NCBI RefSeq assembly: GCF_000153325.1
Contig: NZ_CH724141.1
Location: forward strand, 1,270,179 to 1,334,178
DNA: 64,000 bases
Reading direction: 5' to 3'
Origin: Photobacterium sp. SKA34
Lineage (GTDB): Bacteria > Pseudomonadota > Gammaproteobacteria > Enterobacterales > Vibrionaceae
Shown: positions 36,297 to 44,981 of the stretch, in pieces
How the letters are laid out: each line of letters begins with the position of its first letter
Position numbering within the stretch: position 1 is the stretch's first letter
Program-made: the position numbers and the translations under genes
Notes under the pieces: model-generated
The model's database searches: none
Told to the model about the DNA's origin: nothing
What the model saw: the letters and a program-made list of their open reading frames with translations, nothing else

Positions 36297-37736
36297 ATGG
36301 AAATTATTGCTCTATTAACGATCCTCACACCATTTTTAGGTGCGATTCTTACTTTGCTGGTACCAAAAGAATCGGCTAAATGGATCTGTCAGATTTTTGC
36401 TGGATTAGCGTCACTGGGGGCGTTGTCACTTGCTATTGCTTTCTTTAATCAAGGTAGTGTTAGTACAACTTTTCCAATATTGCAGATATCGCATATTGAG
36501 TTATTTGGATTAACTATTGATAAAGTCAGTACGCTTATTACGTTTGCTGTTGTTGTACTTGGTCTTTTAGTTAGCATCTATTCATTAGGTTATATGAATG
36601 AAGGTAACCGAGAGCACCCGCATAATGGCGAACCTCGTTACTATGCTTTTTTATTGATCTTTATCGGTGCAATGGCAGGGCTTGTTTTATCCTCGACGAT
36701 CCTTGGTCAGCTATTGTTCTTTGAGATTACTGGTGCTTGTTCATGGTCTTTAATTGGTTATTATCAAAAGCCGACATCACTAAAAGCAGCATTAAAGGCT
36801 TTATTAGTTACTCATGTTGCTTCTATTGGTTTATTTATTGCAGCTGCATTTTTATTTAAAGCGACGGGAACATTTTCAGTATCTGCTATTGCGGGTTTAG
36901 ACGACTATACAAAAGTCATCGTAATGCTAGGCATTTTGTTTGCCGCTTGGGGTAAATCAGCTCAGCTGCCGTTACACGTTTGGTTGCCTGACGCGATGAA
37001 TGCTCCAACGCCGGTTAGTGCATACCTGCACGCCGCTTCAATGGTAAAGGTTGGTGTTTATATCTTTGCTCGTGCGATTATGTCGGCGGGAGAAATCCCT
37101 GAAATTGTTGGTATTATTGGTGTCGTTGGTGCAACGATCACCTTGGTATATGGTTTCATTATGTACTTGCCACAAAAGGACATGAAGCGACTTCTTGCTT
37201 ACTCAACAATTACCCAGCTATCTTATATTTTCCTTGCCTTATCTCTGGCTACATTCGGTTCAAAATTAGCATTTGAAGGCGGTATCACTTATATCTTCAA
37301 TCACGTATTTGCGAAGAGTTTATTCTTCCTTGTTGCCGGTGCTCTGAGTTATACCTGTGGTACTCGTATGCTGCCAGCATTAAAAGGCATTATTAAAGCA
37401 TCTCCGTTATTAGCGGTTGGTTTCTGTATTGCAGCCCTTGCTATTACAGGGGTTCCACCATTTAACGGTTTCTTTAGTAAGTTCCCACTGTTTGCCGCTG
37501 GTTTTGATCTTGCCAATACTCACCCATGGTTGTTGCCTATTATGGTGATTGCCCTGATTGAGTCTGTCGCAAGTTTTGGTTGGATCATGTACTGGTTCGG
37601 CAAAACTGTGGTTGGTGAGCCATCAGAAGCGGTTGCTTCTGCAACTCCTGTCCCTGCTTCAATGAAGCTGGTTCTGGTTATCTTGATTGTAATGTCATTT
37701 GCATCAAGCTTCATTGCATCTAGCTGGTTAAGCTAA
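36297..37736 (+). CDS. hyfD: Hydrogenase-4 membrane subunit HyfD (antiporter-like)
   Basis: A 479-residue polytopic subunit of the NuoL/M/N type, matching E. coli HyfD in length (479). It contains LPLHVWLPDAMNAPTPVSAY and KDMKRLLAYSTITQLSY, the charged residues of the ion channel family. HyfD, HyfE and HyfF are absent from the E. coli hyc operon, so their presence defines this complex as the larger Hyf type with extra membrane modules. Confidence 0.95.
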   Translation: MEIIALLTILTPFLGAILTLLVPKESAKWICQIFAGLASLGALSLAIAFFNQGSVSTTFPILQISHIELFGLTIDKVSTLITFAVVVLGLLVSIYSLGYMNEGNREHPHNGEPRYYAFLLIFIGAMAGLVLSSTILGQLLFFEITGACSWSLIGYYQKPTSLKAALKALLVTHVASIGLFIAAAFLFKATGTFSVSAIAGLDDYTKVIVMLGILFAAWGKSAQLPLHVWLPDAMNAPTPVSAYLHAASMVKVGVYIFARAIMSAGEIPEIVGIIGVVGATITLVYGFIMYLPQKDMKRLLAYSTITQLSYIFLALSLATFGSKLAFEGGITYIFNHVFAKSLFFLVAGALSYTCGTRMLPALKGIIKASPLLAVGFCIAALAITGVPPFNGFFSKFPLFAAGFDLANTHPWLLPIMVIALIESVASFGWIMYWFGKTVVGEPSEAVASATPVPASMKLVLVILIVMSFASSFIASSWLS

Positions 37737-37745
37737 GGAATTTTT

Positions 37746-38396
37746 ATGAATGGTGAAATTGTCATTAATAATTTAGCAGGACTGCTGATTGTTACATCAT
37801 TATTGGTAATTGCGGTAAATAAGCCGAAATTAGTTGCTCTGCTTTATTCATTACAGTCTTTGGTTTTAGTGCTTACTTTTGTCGCGATTGCGAATACATT
37901 TGATGCGCCTGAACTTTACCATTGGTCGATAACAGCTGTTATCACTAAGGTTATTCTACTCCCTGCTATTTTGTATTTTTCTTTTGGTAAAATGCGTGAT
38001 CCTATAGCAGATAAGCCGGTTATTTCAGTGCCTTGGCAAATTGTTACTGGCGGTCTAATTATGTTGGTTAGCTTTTTAGCTATTGAACATGTGCAGTTAC
38101 CGCTGTTAGCACAATTAAAACCTGCTCTTGCTGTTTCATTAGGGCATTTTTTCCTTGGTTTATTATGCATTGTTTCGCAACGAAATATCCTGAAGCAATT
38201 ATTTGGTTATTGTTTAATGGAAAATGGCTCCTCTCTAACGTTGGCTTTGATGGCTAATAAAGCACCGGGTCTCGTTGAAATTGGTGTCACGATTGATGCA
38301 CTGTTTGCGGTGATCTTTATGGTGATCTTAGTTCGTCAAATTTACAAAAAGTTACATACGCTTGATGTACAACAACTCACGTCGCTGAAGGGGTAA
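37746..38396 (+). CDS. hyfE: Hydrogenase-4 membrane subunit HyfE
   Basis: A 216-residue membrane protein of about seven helices, the same length as E. coli HyfE (216). The family has a NuoK-like character in its second half (QLFGYCLMENGSSLTLALMANK carries a buried Glu). AAGGAA precedes the start, and it sits tightly between hyfD and hyfF (9 and 3 base gaps). Confidence 0.95.
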   Translation: MNGEIVINNLAGLLIVTSLLVIAVNKPKLVALLYSLQSLVLVLTFVAIANTFDAPELYHWSITAVITKVILLPAILYFSFGKMRDPIADKPVISVPWQIVTGGLIMLVSFLAIEHVQLPLLAQLKPALAVSLGHFFLGLLCIVSQRNILKQLFGYCLMENGSSLTLALMANKAPGLVEIGVTIDALFAVIFMVILVRQIYKKLHTLDVQQLTSLKG

Positions 38397-38399
38397 TTT

Positions 38400-39977
38400 A
38401 TGTCATCTACAGTTTTACTCTTGAGTGTAATAGCGGCTCCGCTTATCGCATCTATAATCAGTTTATTGTCGTACTTTGCTGGAAGTAGTGTACGTAAAGG
38501 CGCTATTTGTCTGCATGTTATTAGTACTATTATCGTATTAGTTGGTACGAGCACTTTAGCCTGGTCTGTCTTTACTCAAGGTCCACTATTGGCACTGGAT
38601 AGTTGGTTTTACCTTGATGGATTATCTGGATTGTTTATTGCGGTATTAGGTGTTGTTGGATTTATTACCGGTCTTTATTCGTTGGGATACATTGGTCACG
38701 AATATAAAGAAGGTGAGATCGACGGTAAAAAAGTATCGCTATACTACGGCTTATTTAATTTGTTCTTAGCCACAATGCTTATCTCGGTTGCGTCTAATAA
38801 TGTGATTATGATGTGGGTTGCGATTGAAGCAACAACCGTCAGCTCTGTATTTTTAGTTGGCTTGTACGGTAAGCGTTCTTCTTTAGAAGCGGCTTGGAAA
38901 TATATTGTTATTTGTAGTGTCGGTGTTGCTTTCGGTCTATTTGGTTCGATTCTCGCTTATTCAAATGCTGCAGCCGTATTATCACCGATTGATCACCCTG
39001 TTTTATGGACGACGATAAAAGAGAATGCCACGTTACTTGATCCAACGTTGGTGCATCTTTCCTTTGTTTTCATCATTATTGGTTTTGGTACGAAAACAGG
39101 CTTGTTCCCTATGCATGCCTGGTTACCTGACGCTCACTCAGAAGCTCCGAGTCCTGTTAGTGCATTATTATCTGCAGGCCTTCTAAACTGTGCGCTGTTG
39201 GTTATTTTGCGTTACTACATCATTACGGTTAAAGCTATTGGTCCGCATTTCCCACAAATGCTGTTAATGACCTTTGGCTTTCTTTCTGTAGCTGTTGCTG
39301 CATTCTTCATCATTACTCAGCGAGATATCAAACGTTTATTAGCGTATTCAAGTGTCGAAAATATGGGATTGATAACACTTGCGATTGGCTTAGGTCCTAT
39401 CGGTGTTATTGCTGGTTTATTACATGTGATTAATCACAGTTTGGGTAAGACATTAATGTTTTGTGGAGCCGGTAATATCCTGTTGAAATTTGGTTCAAGA
39501 AATATTGATGAAGTGAAAGGCATTATGCGTGTCGCACCGGTAACAGCCGTTTTAGTTGGTGTTGGTGCGCTAGCGCTTGGCGGTGTGCCTCCATTTAATC
39601 TATTCATTAGTGAGTTTATGGTAGTTACTGCAGGTATTAGCTCGGGTAATACCATGTTTACAATCATCTTGTTATTGATGTTAACCATTGTATTAGCCGG
39701 TTTGGCAAGAATGGTTGCTAGCTGTGTTCTTGGGCCTAAACCTGATCTTATTGAAAGAGGGGAATTAGGTTTCATGACAACAGCTCCACTTGTTTTGTTA
39801 TTAATAGCCATGGTCATTATGGGGACTGCTATTCCTCAACCTGTACTTACTGGACTAGATCATGCGGCCTTGGTTGTATTAGACAGTCAAGATACAACCA
39901 TAATTGATGCCTTACATCTTCCTTGGGAGTCGTCACCGTCTTCCCATACAACAACAGCTTCTGTAGCCCTTAAATAA
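38400..39977 (+). CDS. hyfF: Hydrogenase-4 membrane subunit HyfF (antiporter-like)
   Basis: A 525-residue third antiporter-like subunit (E. coli HyfF 526). Channel-family strings FPMHAWLPDAHSEAPSPVSA and RDIKRLLAYSSVENMG are intact, as is NHSLGKTLMFCGAGNILL. Three antiporter-like subunits (B, D, F) imply a larger ion-pumping capacity than Hyc, though actual pumping is inferred from the complex I relationship. Confidence 0.95.
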   Translation: MSSTVLLLSVIAAPLIASIISLLSYFAGSSVRKGAICLHVISTIIVLVGTSTLAWSVFTQGPLLALDSWFYLDGLSGLFIAVLGVVGFITGLYSLGYIGHEYKEGEIDGKKVSLYYGLFNLFLATMLISVASNNVIMMWVAIEATTVSSVFLVGLYGKRSSLEAAWKYIVICSVGVAFGLFGSILAYSNAAAVLSPIDHPVLWTTIKENATLLDPTLVHLSFVFIIIGFGTKTGLFPMHAWLPDAHSEAPSPVSALLSAGLLNCALLVILRYYIITVKAIGPHFPQMLLMTFGFLSVAVAAFFIITQRDIKRLLAYSSVENMGLITLAIGLGPIGVIAGLLHVINHSLGKTLMFCGAGNILLKFGSRNIDEVKGIMRVAPVTAVLVGVGALALGGVPPFNLFISEFMVVTAGISSGNTMFTIILLLMLTIVLAGLARMVASCVLGPKPDLIERGELGFMTTAPLVLLLIAMVIMGTAIPQPVLTGLDHAALVVLDSQDTTIIDALHLPWESSPSSHTTTASVALK

Positions 39978-39994
39978 AGAGAGATGAGTGTAAT

Positions 39995-41728
39995 ATGTTT
40001 GAACTCAATGATAATAATCAAAAAAAAGGCGCTAACTACGTTGCTGGTGTTCGTCACTTTTTCCCATCAGCCATTATTGATGAAGAGTGGCAAACGGATA
40101 ATCAAGTAACAATTACGGTAAAAATGACCTCGCTAATCGAAGTGATGAAGTGGCTTTATTACGATCAAGGGGGCTGGTTAACAGTAACATTTGGTAATGA
40201 CGAGCGTAGCCTAAATGGTCACTTTGCTGTCTACCACGCGCTTTCTATGGAAGGTGAAGTGAAAAGTTGGGTAACAGTAAAAGTATTAGTAGATGCTAAT
40301 AGCCAAGAGTTTATATCTATCACTCCAACAATACCTGCAGCGGTTTGGGGCGAACGTGAAATTCGTGACATGTATGGCTTACGTCCTGTTGGTTTACCTG
40401 ATGAGCGTCGATTAGTCTTACCTGATGATTGGCCTGAAGATCTCCATCCATTAAGAAAAGATGCGATGGATTATCGTCAGCGTCCTCAGCCAACGACTGA
40501 AACCGAAACTTACCAGTTTGATAACCAATTAGGTGATGATAGCAACCGCATAGTACCTGTTGGCCCATTACACATTACCTCTGATGAGCCTGGTCACTTC
40601 CGTTTATTCGTTGATGGTGAAGACATTGTTGATGCGGACTACCGCATGTTCTACGTTCACCGTGGTATGGAAAAACTGGCAGAAACACGTATGGGTTACC
40701 ATGAGGTAGCGCAGTTAACTGACCGTGTTTGTGGTATCTGTGGCTTTACCCATAGTGTGGGTTATAGCAACACCATCGAAAATGCATTATCGGTTGATGT
40801 GCCATTCCGCGCCAAAATGATCCGTACTGTTTTACTTGAAGTTGAGCGTCTTCACAGCCACTTGTTAAACATTGGTCTCTCGAGCCACTTTGTCGGTTTT
40901 GATTCTGGTTTCATGCAGTTCTTTCGCGTACGTGAAAAAACGATGGAATTGGCGGAAATATTAACCGGTGCACGTAAAACTTACGGCATGAATTTGATTG
41001 GTGGTGTGCGTCGCGATTTCTTGAAAGAACAACGCCTTAAAGGTATTGCGTTAGTTAAAGAAGTACGCAAAACCTTTACTGAGTTAGTAGAAGTACTCCT
41101 CGCAACGCCCAATATTGAAAGCCGTATTGCTGGAGTTGGTATTTTGTCGAAGCAAGTTGCACGTGATTACAGTCCAGTTGGTCCTCTTATTCGTGCAAGT
41201 GGCTTTAATCGAGATGTTCGAACCGTTCATGGTCAGTCTTTAGAGTCTTATGGTGATGTTCCGATGGAATTACAAACCATGGATGGCGGTGATGTTCAGT
41301 CTCGTGTGATGGTTCGTATCCGTGAAGTATTCGACTCTTTAAACATTGTGGAATATGGTCTCGATCATTTACCACCAGGTGCTATTTTAACCGAAAGTTT
41401 TGACTACGTACCTAACAAGTTTGCTTTAGGCTTTACAGAAGCACCACGTGGGGAAAATGTTCACTGGAGCATGACGGGGGATAACCAAAAACTATTCCGC
41501 TGGCGTTGTCGTGCAGCGACGTATGCGAACTGGCCTACGTTACGTTACATGTTACGAGGTAACACTGTTGCTGACGCGCCGTTAATTATCGGTAGTTTGG
41601 ATCCATGCTACTCATGTACTGACCGTGTCACCATTGTTGATACTAAGAAGAAGCGTAGCAAAACTATTCCATATAAAGCGATTGAGCAATACAGCATCGA
41701 CCGTAAAAATTCACCGTTTAAGCTGTAG
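39995..41728 (+). CDS. hyfG: Hydrogenase-4 catalytic large subunit HyfG
   Basis: 577 residues. The first 170 are NuoC-like (ending ...DWPEDLHPLRKDAMDYRQRP), and the rest is the [NiFe] large subunit. Nickel ligands are RVCGICGFTH (L1) and DPCYSCTDR (L2). The sequence continues for about 30 residues after DPCYSCTDR, the C-terminal extension that the maturation protease removes after the Arg, as in HycE. The catalytic subunit reduces protons to H2. The protease gene hycI is in the same operon. Confidence 0.97.
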   Translation: MFELNDNNQKKGANYVAGVRHFFPSAIIDEEWQTDNQVTITVKMTSLIEVMKWLYYDQGGWLTVTFGNDERSLNGHFAVYHALSMEGEVKSWVTVKVLVDANSQEFISITPTIPAAVWGEREIRDMYGLRPVGLPDERRLVLPDDWPEDLHPLRKDAMDYRQRPQPTTETETYQFDNQLGDDSNRIVPVGPLHITSDEPGHFRLFVDGEDIVDADYRMFYVHRGMEKLAETRMGYHEVAQLTDRVCGICGFTHSVGYSNTIENALSVDVPFRAKMIRTVLLEVERLHSHLLNIGLSSHFVGFDSGFMQFFRVREKTMELAEILTGARKTYGMNLIGGVRRDFLKEQRLKGIALVKEVRKTFTELVEVLLATPNIESRIAGVGILSKQVARDYSPVGPLIRASGFNRDVRTVHGQSLESYGDVPMELQTMDGGDVQSRVMVRIREVFDSLNIVEYGLDHLPPGAILTESFDYVPNKFALGFTEAPRGENVHWSMTGDNQKLFRWRCRAATYANWPTLRYMLRGNTVADAPLIIGSLDPCYSCTDRVTIVDTKKKRSKTIPYKAIEQYSIDRKNSPFKL

Positions 41729-41736
41729 GAGGCGAT

Positions 41737-42285
41737 GTGTTTAAATTATTAAAGACTGTCTTAAAAACCGGTGAAGTTACAACTAAATATCCATTCTCAC
41801 CACTGGAAGTTAATGAAGATTTTCGAGGTAAGCCAGAGCTAGATGCGGATCAGTGTCTTTCTTGTGCTGCGTGTATGCGTGCTTGTCCCGCTAATGCATT
41901 GATAATGGAAACTGACGTAAAAGCAGGAACTCGCCGCTGGGAGCTCTCTCTTGCTAGGTGCATTTATTGCGGTCGTTGCGAGGAAGTATGTCCAACGCAC
42001 GCTATAAAGTTATCGCAAAATTTTGAATTAGCAGTAACAAATAAAGCCGATTTATATGAAAGTGCGACATTCCAGTTAGAAAATTGTTGTGAGTGTGAAC
42101 GTCCATTCGTTGCTCGTAAATTATTAGAGTATGTACTTGATACAATGGAGCAAAGCGGTTTAAGCCGTGATCAATTAGATTTACGTCGCCAACAACTAGA
42201 AACCTGCCCAGAATGTCGCCGTCGTAATAATATGCTGGATAGCGAGAATGTAAGTCATCTACGTTTCCTTGAGGAGTCAAAGTGA
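41737..42285 (+). CDS. hyfH: Hydrogenase-4 iron-sulfur subunit HyfH
   Basis: A 182-residue NuoI-like ferredoxin with two 4Fe-4S motifs ([32 protein letters not shown]) and a C-terminal CECERPF...CPECRRRNN region that may hold zinc or a further centre. It starts at GTG 41737 after TAGGAGG; the ATG two bases earlier is out of frame. Its stop overlaps the hyfI start. Confidence 0.95.
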   Translation: MFKLLKTVLKTGEVTTKYPFSPLEVNEDFRGKPELDADQCLSCAACMRACPANALIMETDVKAGTRRWELSLARCIYCGRCEEVCPTHAIKLSQNFELAVTNKADLYESATFQLENCCECERPFVARKLLEYVLDTMEQSGLSRDQLDLRRQQLETCPECRRRNNMLDSENVSHLRFLEESK

Positions 42286-43115
42286 AAGGTATCAAACAAC
42301 TAGTAGGCACTGCACATACTGAAACGGTACCTGTTGAATTACCGCCGAATAGCCAAAAGCTAAAAGATGCATTGATCAAAGAAATTCGCCGTTCAGCCTA
42401 TGTATATCGTATTGACTGTGGCGGTTGCAATGCCTGTGAAATTGAAATCTTTGCAGCCACGACCCCCGTTTTTGATACCGAACGTTTCGGAATTAAGATT
42501 GTTGCTTCGCCACGTCATGCAGATATTTTGCTGTATACAGGGTCAGTAACACGTGCAATGCGAGCACCTGCCTTGCGAGCATATGAAGCTGCTCCAGACC
42601 CAAAGATTGTTATTTCTTATGGTGCATGTGGCTGTGATGGCGGTATATTCCATGACTTATATTGTGTATGGGGCGGTACTGACAAGATTGTACCTGTAGA
42701 TGTATACATTCCAGGTTGTCCACCAACCCCCGCGGCAACGATTTACGGTTTTGCTGTAGCGTTAGGTTTGTTAGATCAAAAGTTGAAAACTAAAACACAT
42801 ACCCCTGATGAACAAAAAGCGAGCCTTAAACACACAGAAATCCCACTGGATATAAAGGTGATGATTGAGCGTCAAGCCCGCTTACTTGCAGGTTATGTTC
42901 AAGGCCAACGTATTGCAGATGAAGTGATGGATGTATTGGCAACCTGTAGTACTGATAACGTTGATAGCAAGATTGCGGATTACTTAGCGGAAAAAGACGA
43001 TCCACGTTTAACAGAAATCGTAAATATTCTGCTGAGCAAAACTATGTCAGCATTAACGGGACAACCTGCGTGTGCGACAGAGCAAAAAGCGTGTTGCGGA
43101 GGAGATCATGCCTAA
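42282..43115 (+). CDS. hyfI: Hydrogenase-4 small subunit HyfI
   Basis: A 277-residue NuoB-like small subunit carrying the proximal 4Fe-4S cluster: [15 protein letters not shown], then [11 protein letters not shown] and [15 protein letters not shown]. It partners HyfG and hands electrons to the NiFe site. GTG start after GAGGAG. A cysteine-rich tail ([14 protein letters not shown]) extends beyond the core and is unusual enough to check. It overlaps the next gene by eight bases. Confidence 0.95.
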   Translation: MKGIKQLVGTAHTETVPVELPPNSQKLKDALIKEIRRSAYVYRIDCGGCNACEIEIFAATTPVFDTERFGIKIVASPRHADILLYTGSVTRAMRAPALRAYEAAPDPKIVISYGACGCDGGIFHDLYCVWGGTDKIVPVDVYIPGCPPTPAATIYGFAVALGLLDQKLKTKTHTPDEQKASLKHTEIPLDIKVMIERQARLLAGYVQGQRIADEVMDVLATCSTDNVDSKIADYLAEKDDPRLTEIVNILLSKTMSALTGQPACATEQKACCGGDHA

Positions 43116-43572
43116 TAGCAAGATTGCCGATTTACCTGAAGAATTAACGCAATCTCGCCACCTTGAGAAAAATGTATATTTCTACAGCTTAGGTCGTAAG
43201 TTTGTTGATGAAAGTTATGATGTTCCAGAAGAAGCCAAGCAAATTATGTACTATAGCTTGGCGATTGGTCACCATCTTGGTGTTGTGGATTGCTTAGATG
43301 CAGTATTGAAATGTTCAGGTCATGAGTACCTTGACTGGATCAGTGGATTAGACCAAAGCGGTGAAGCATTTCGTAAAATGAAAGGCTTTCTGGTGTTTGG
43401 TGAAATCACGATTTACCCAGAGCATTTAAACATGCTGGCACTGGCGTTTGATGGTATTGATAGCGCGATTCAAAGTGAGAAGTCAAAGCAGTTAACTCAT
43501 GGATTTATTGAAGCCTTAGGGGATATTCATCGCGAACAAACCATGTATATGATGATCCGGGGAGGGCAGTAA
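43108..43572 (+). CDS. hyfJ: Hydrogenase maturation protein HyfJ (HycH family)
   Basis: A 154-residue HycH/HyfJ-type protein, needed for assembly of the large subunit of formate-hydrogenlyase hydrogenases. Recognisable strings are [30 protein letters not shown] and [21 protein letters not shown] 43108 has a perfect GGAGGAG four bases upstream and overlaps the hyfI end, so I chose it over the longer frame beginning at 43072. Confidence 0.9.
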   Translation: MPNSKIADLPEELTQSRHLEKNVYFYSLGRKFVDESYDVPEEAKQIMYYSLAIGHHLGVVDCLDAVLKCSGHEYLDWISGLDQSGEAFRKMKGFLVFGEITIYPEHLNMLALAFDGIDSAIQSEKSKQLTHGFIEALGDIHREQTMYMMIRGGQ

Positions 43573-43574
43573 TC

Positions 43575-44099
43575 GTGCTAGAGGAAATTAATCTCTCTTC
43601 TGTCATGGGCGTAACGGTGTCGAATGACGATGTCGATCTGTCGGTCAGCAATATTGTATTGACTGTTGGTAACAACATGATGGCAGACGATGGTGCTGGT
43701 CCATTACTTGCTAAGATGATGAAAGAGAATCCTATAGCGGATTGGAGCGTGCTGGAAGGTGGCTCGATGCCTGAAGATTGTTTACATCTTATTCGTAAAG
43801 CGATGCCGAAACGGGTGCTGGTGGTTGATGCCGCAGATATTGGTGAAGAAGCAGGGGAAGTACGAATCATTGATCCTGAAACCATCGTTGATATGTATGT
43901 GGTGTCTACCCACAGTTTGCCGCTGAATTTCTTAATTGATGAATTGAAGACTTTTGTACCAGAAGTGATCTTTGTGGGTATTCAACCTGCGATTGTTGCT
44001 TTTTCATTCCCTTTAACGGAAATGGTACAACATGGTGTTGAGCAAATTTATCAACAATTATCAACTTGGCAAGGCTCGGGCGGATTCACCCACTGCTAG
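43575..44099 (+). CDS. hycI: Hydrogenase large-subunit protease HycI
   Basis: A 174-residue aspartic-like endopeptidase that trims the C-terminal extension of HyfG after nickel insertion. Conserved VGNNMMADDGAGPLLA (nickel-sensing Asp), VVDAADIG (second Asp) and STHSLPLNFLIDELK match E. coli HycI, as does IFVGIQPAIVAF. It has about 20 extra N-terminal residues relative to E. coli (156 aa), starting at GTG 43575; a shorter start is possible. In E. coli hycI lies in the hyc operon and hyf lacks its own protease, so this operon is self-sufficient. Last gene before the terminator. Confidence 0.93.
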   Translation: MLEEINLSSVMGVTVSNDDVDLSVSNIVLTVGNNMMADDGAGPLLAKMMKENPIADWSVLEGGSMPEDCLHLIRKAMPKRVLVVDAADIGEEAGEVRIIDPETIVDMYVVSTHSLPLNFLIDELKTFVPEVIFVGIQPAIVAFSFPLTEMVQHGVEQIYQQLSTWQGSGGFTHC

Positions 44100-44137
44100 C
44101 ATTAAACTGCGATGGTGACGATGCTTAATCGTTTACC

Positions 44138-44178
44138 TGTCGATAAAGTGTCGACGATATGTGACGAAGTATGTCGAT
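44138..44178 (+). promoter_or_regulatory. Upstream activator sites of hydN-fdhF (TGTCGA array)
   Basis: TGTCGAT (44138), TGTCGAC (44149), TGTGACGA (44160) and TGTCGAT (44172) repeat every 11-12 bases, so all face the same side of the helix. The array lies about 125-165 bases upstream of the -24/-12 promoter and matches the motif seen before hyfA. Inferred binding site of the FhlA-like activator. Confidence 0.75.
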
Positions 44179-44216
44179 GATGGTTATCGATACATATTGG
44201 ACATGTTCATTGCTGT

Positions 44217-44252
44217 AAATAAAGCCTGATTACTATCAGGCTTTATTTTTTT
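44217..44252 (+). terminator. Terminator of the hyf operon
   Basis: A perfect 14-bp stem (AAATAAAGCCTGAT / ATCAGGCTTTATTT) with a 4-base loop and T tract. It lies between the activator array and the promoter of hydN-fdhF, insulating the two operons. Confidence 0.95.
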
Positions 44253-44300
44253 GTCTTAAATATTAATAGGTTGAGTTTTTAATACTCAAGGTGTAAAAAC

Positions 44301-44316
44301 TGGCATAGCTCATGCT
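44301..44316 (+). promoter_or_regulatory. Sigma-54 promoter of hydN-fdhF
   Basis: TGGCATAGCTCATGCT has GG (44302-44303) and GC (44314-44315) 12 bases apart, close to TGGCAC-N5-TTGCW. Start expected near 44327, 50 bases before hydN. Confidence 0.8.
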
Positions 44317-44376
44317 TATCAGGTATTGCAATGCAGATAAGTATTGCGATGTATCGACATAAACAAGGGATACACC

Positions 44377-44925
44377 ATGAACAGATTTGTTTTTGCAGAT
44401 CCAAACTTGTGTATTGGATGCCGAACTTGTGAAATTGCTTGTGCGTTATCGCATCAAGATGAAAACACAATAGCAGGAATGGAAGTTTCGGATTTTTCAC
44501 CACGTTTAACTGTTGTGAAGAATGCTCATGTAACTACACCTGTGATGTGTCGTCAATGTGACGATGCACCGTGTGCTCAGGTTTGCCCCAATAACGCTAT
44601 CGTTTTAGAAGATGGCTTTGTAAAAGTGATTCAATCACGTTGTATAGGTTGTAAAACCTGCGTTATTGCATGCCCCTACGGTGCAATGAACGTTGTCACA
44701 GCGATGGTTGAAGAAACAAAGGGAGCGGCGTTATTCAAACGTCACGTTCCTCAAAGTCAGGCATTAAAATGTGATTTATGCAACCACCAAGAAACAGGAC
44801 CAGCTTGTATACAAGTTTGTCCTACGGGTGCTATTCGAATCATAGAGCCTGAGATGCTATCTGAGACTAGCCAACAAAGACGAGAAGCGGCTGCAATGAG
44901 CGCTGTAATAGCGACCGGCTGTTAA
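44377..44925 (+). CDS. hydN: Electron transport protein HydN
   Basis: A 182-residue ferredoxin-like protein with four Cys clusters (CIGCRTCEIAC, CRQCDDAPCAQVCP, CIGCKTCVIACP, CDLCNHQETGPACIQVCP), homologous to E. coli HydN, which is encoded with fdhF-linked genes and moves electrons from formate dehydrogenase H. ATG 44377 follows AAGGGA; the family start MNRFVFADPNLCIGC agrees. It pairs with fdhF 56 bases downstream under one sigma-54 promoter. Confidence 0.95.
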   Translation: MNRFVFADPNLCIGCRTCEIACALSHQDENTIAGMEVSDFSPRLTVVKNAHVTTPVMCRQCDDAPCAQVCPNNAIVLEDGFVKVIQSRCIGCKTCVIACPYGAMNVVTAMVEETKGAALFKRHVPQSQALKCDLCNHQETGPACIQVCPTGAIRIIEPEMLSETSQQRREAAAMSAVIATGC

Positions 44926-44981
44926 TGAAATCGTTTAATTTTTAGGTAGTGTGAAATTTAATATTAAAACATAAGGTTAAT

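Noticed and set aside
43072..43107. Longer N-terminus for HyfJ
   Set aside because: The upstream start gives a basic tail translated from the end of hyfI. ATG 43108 has a perfect GGAGGAG and matches the family start.
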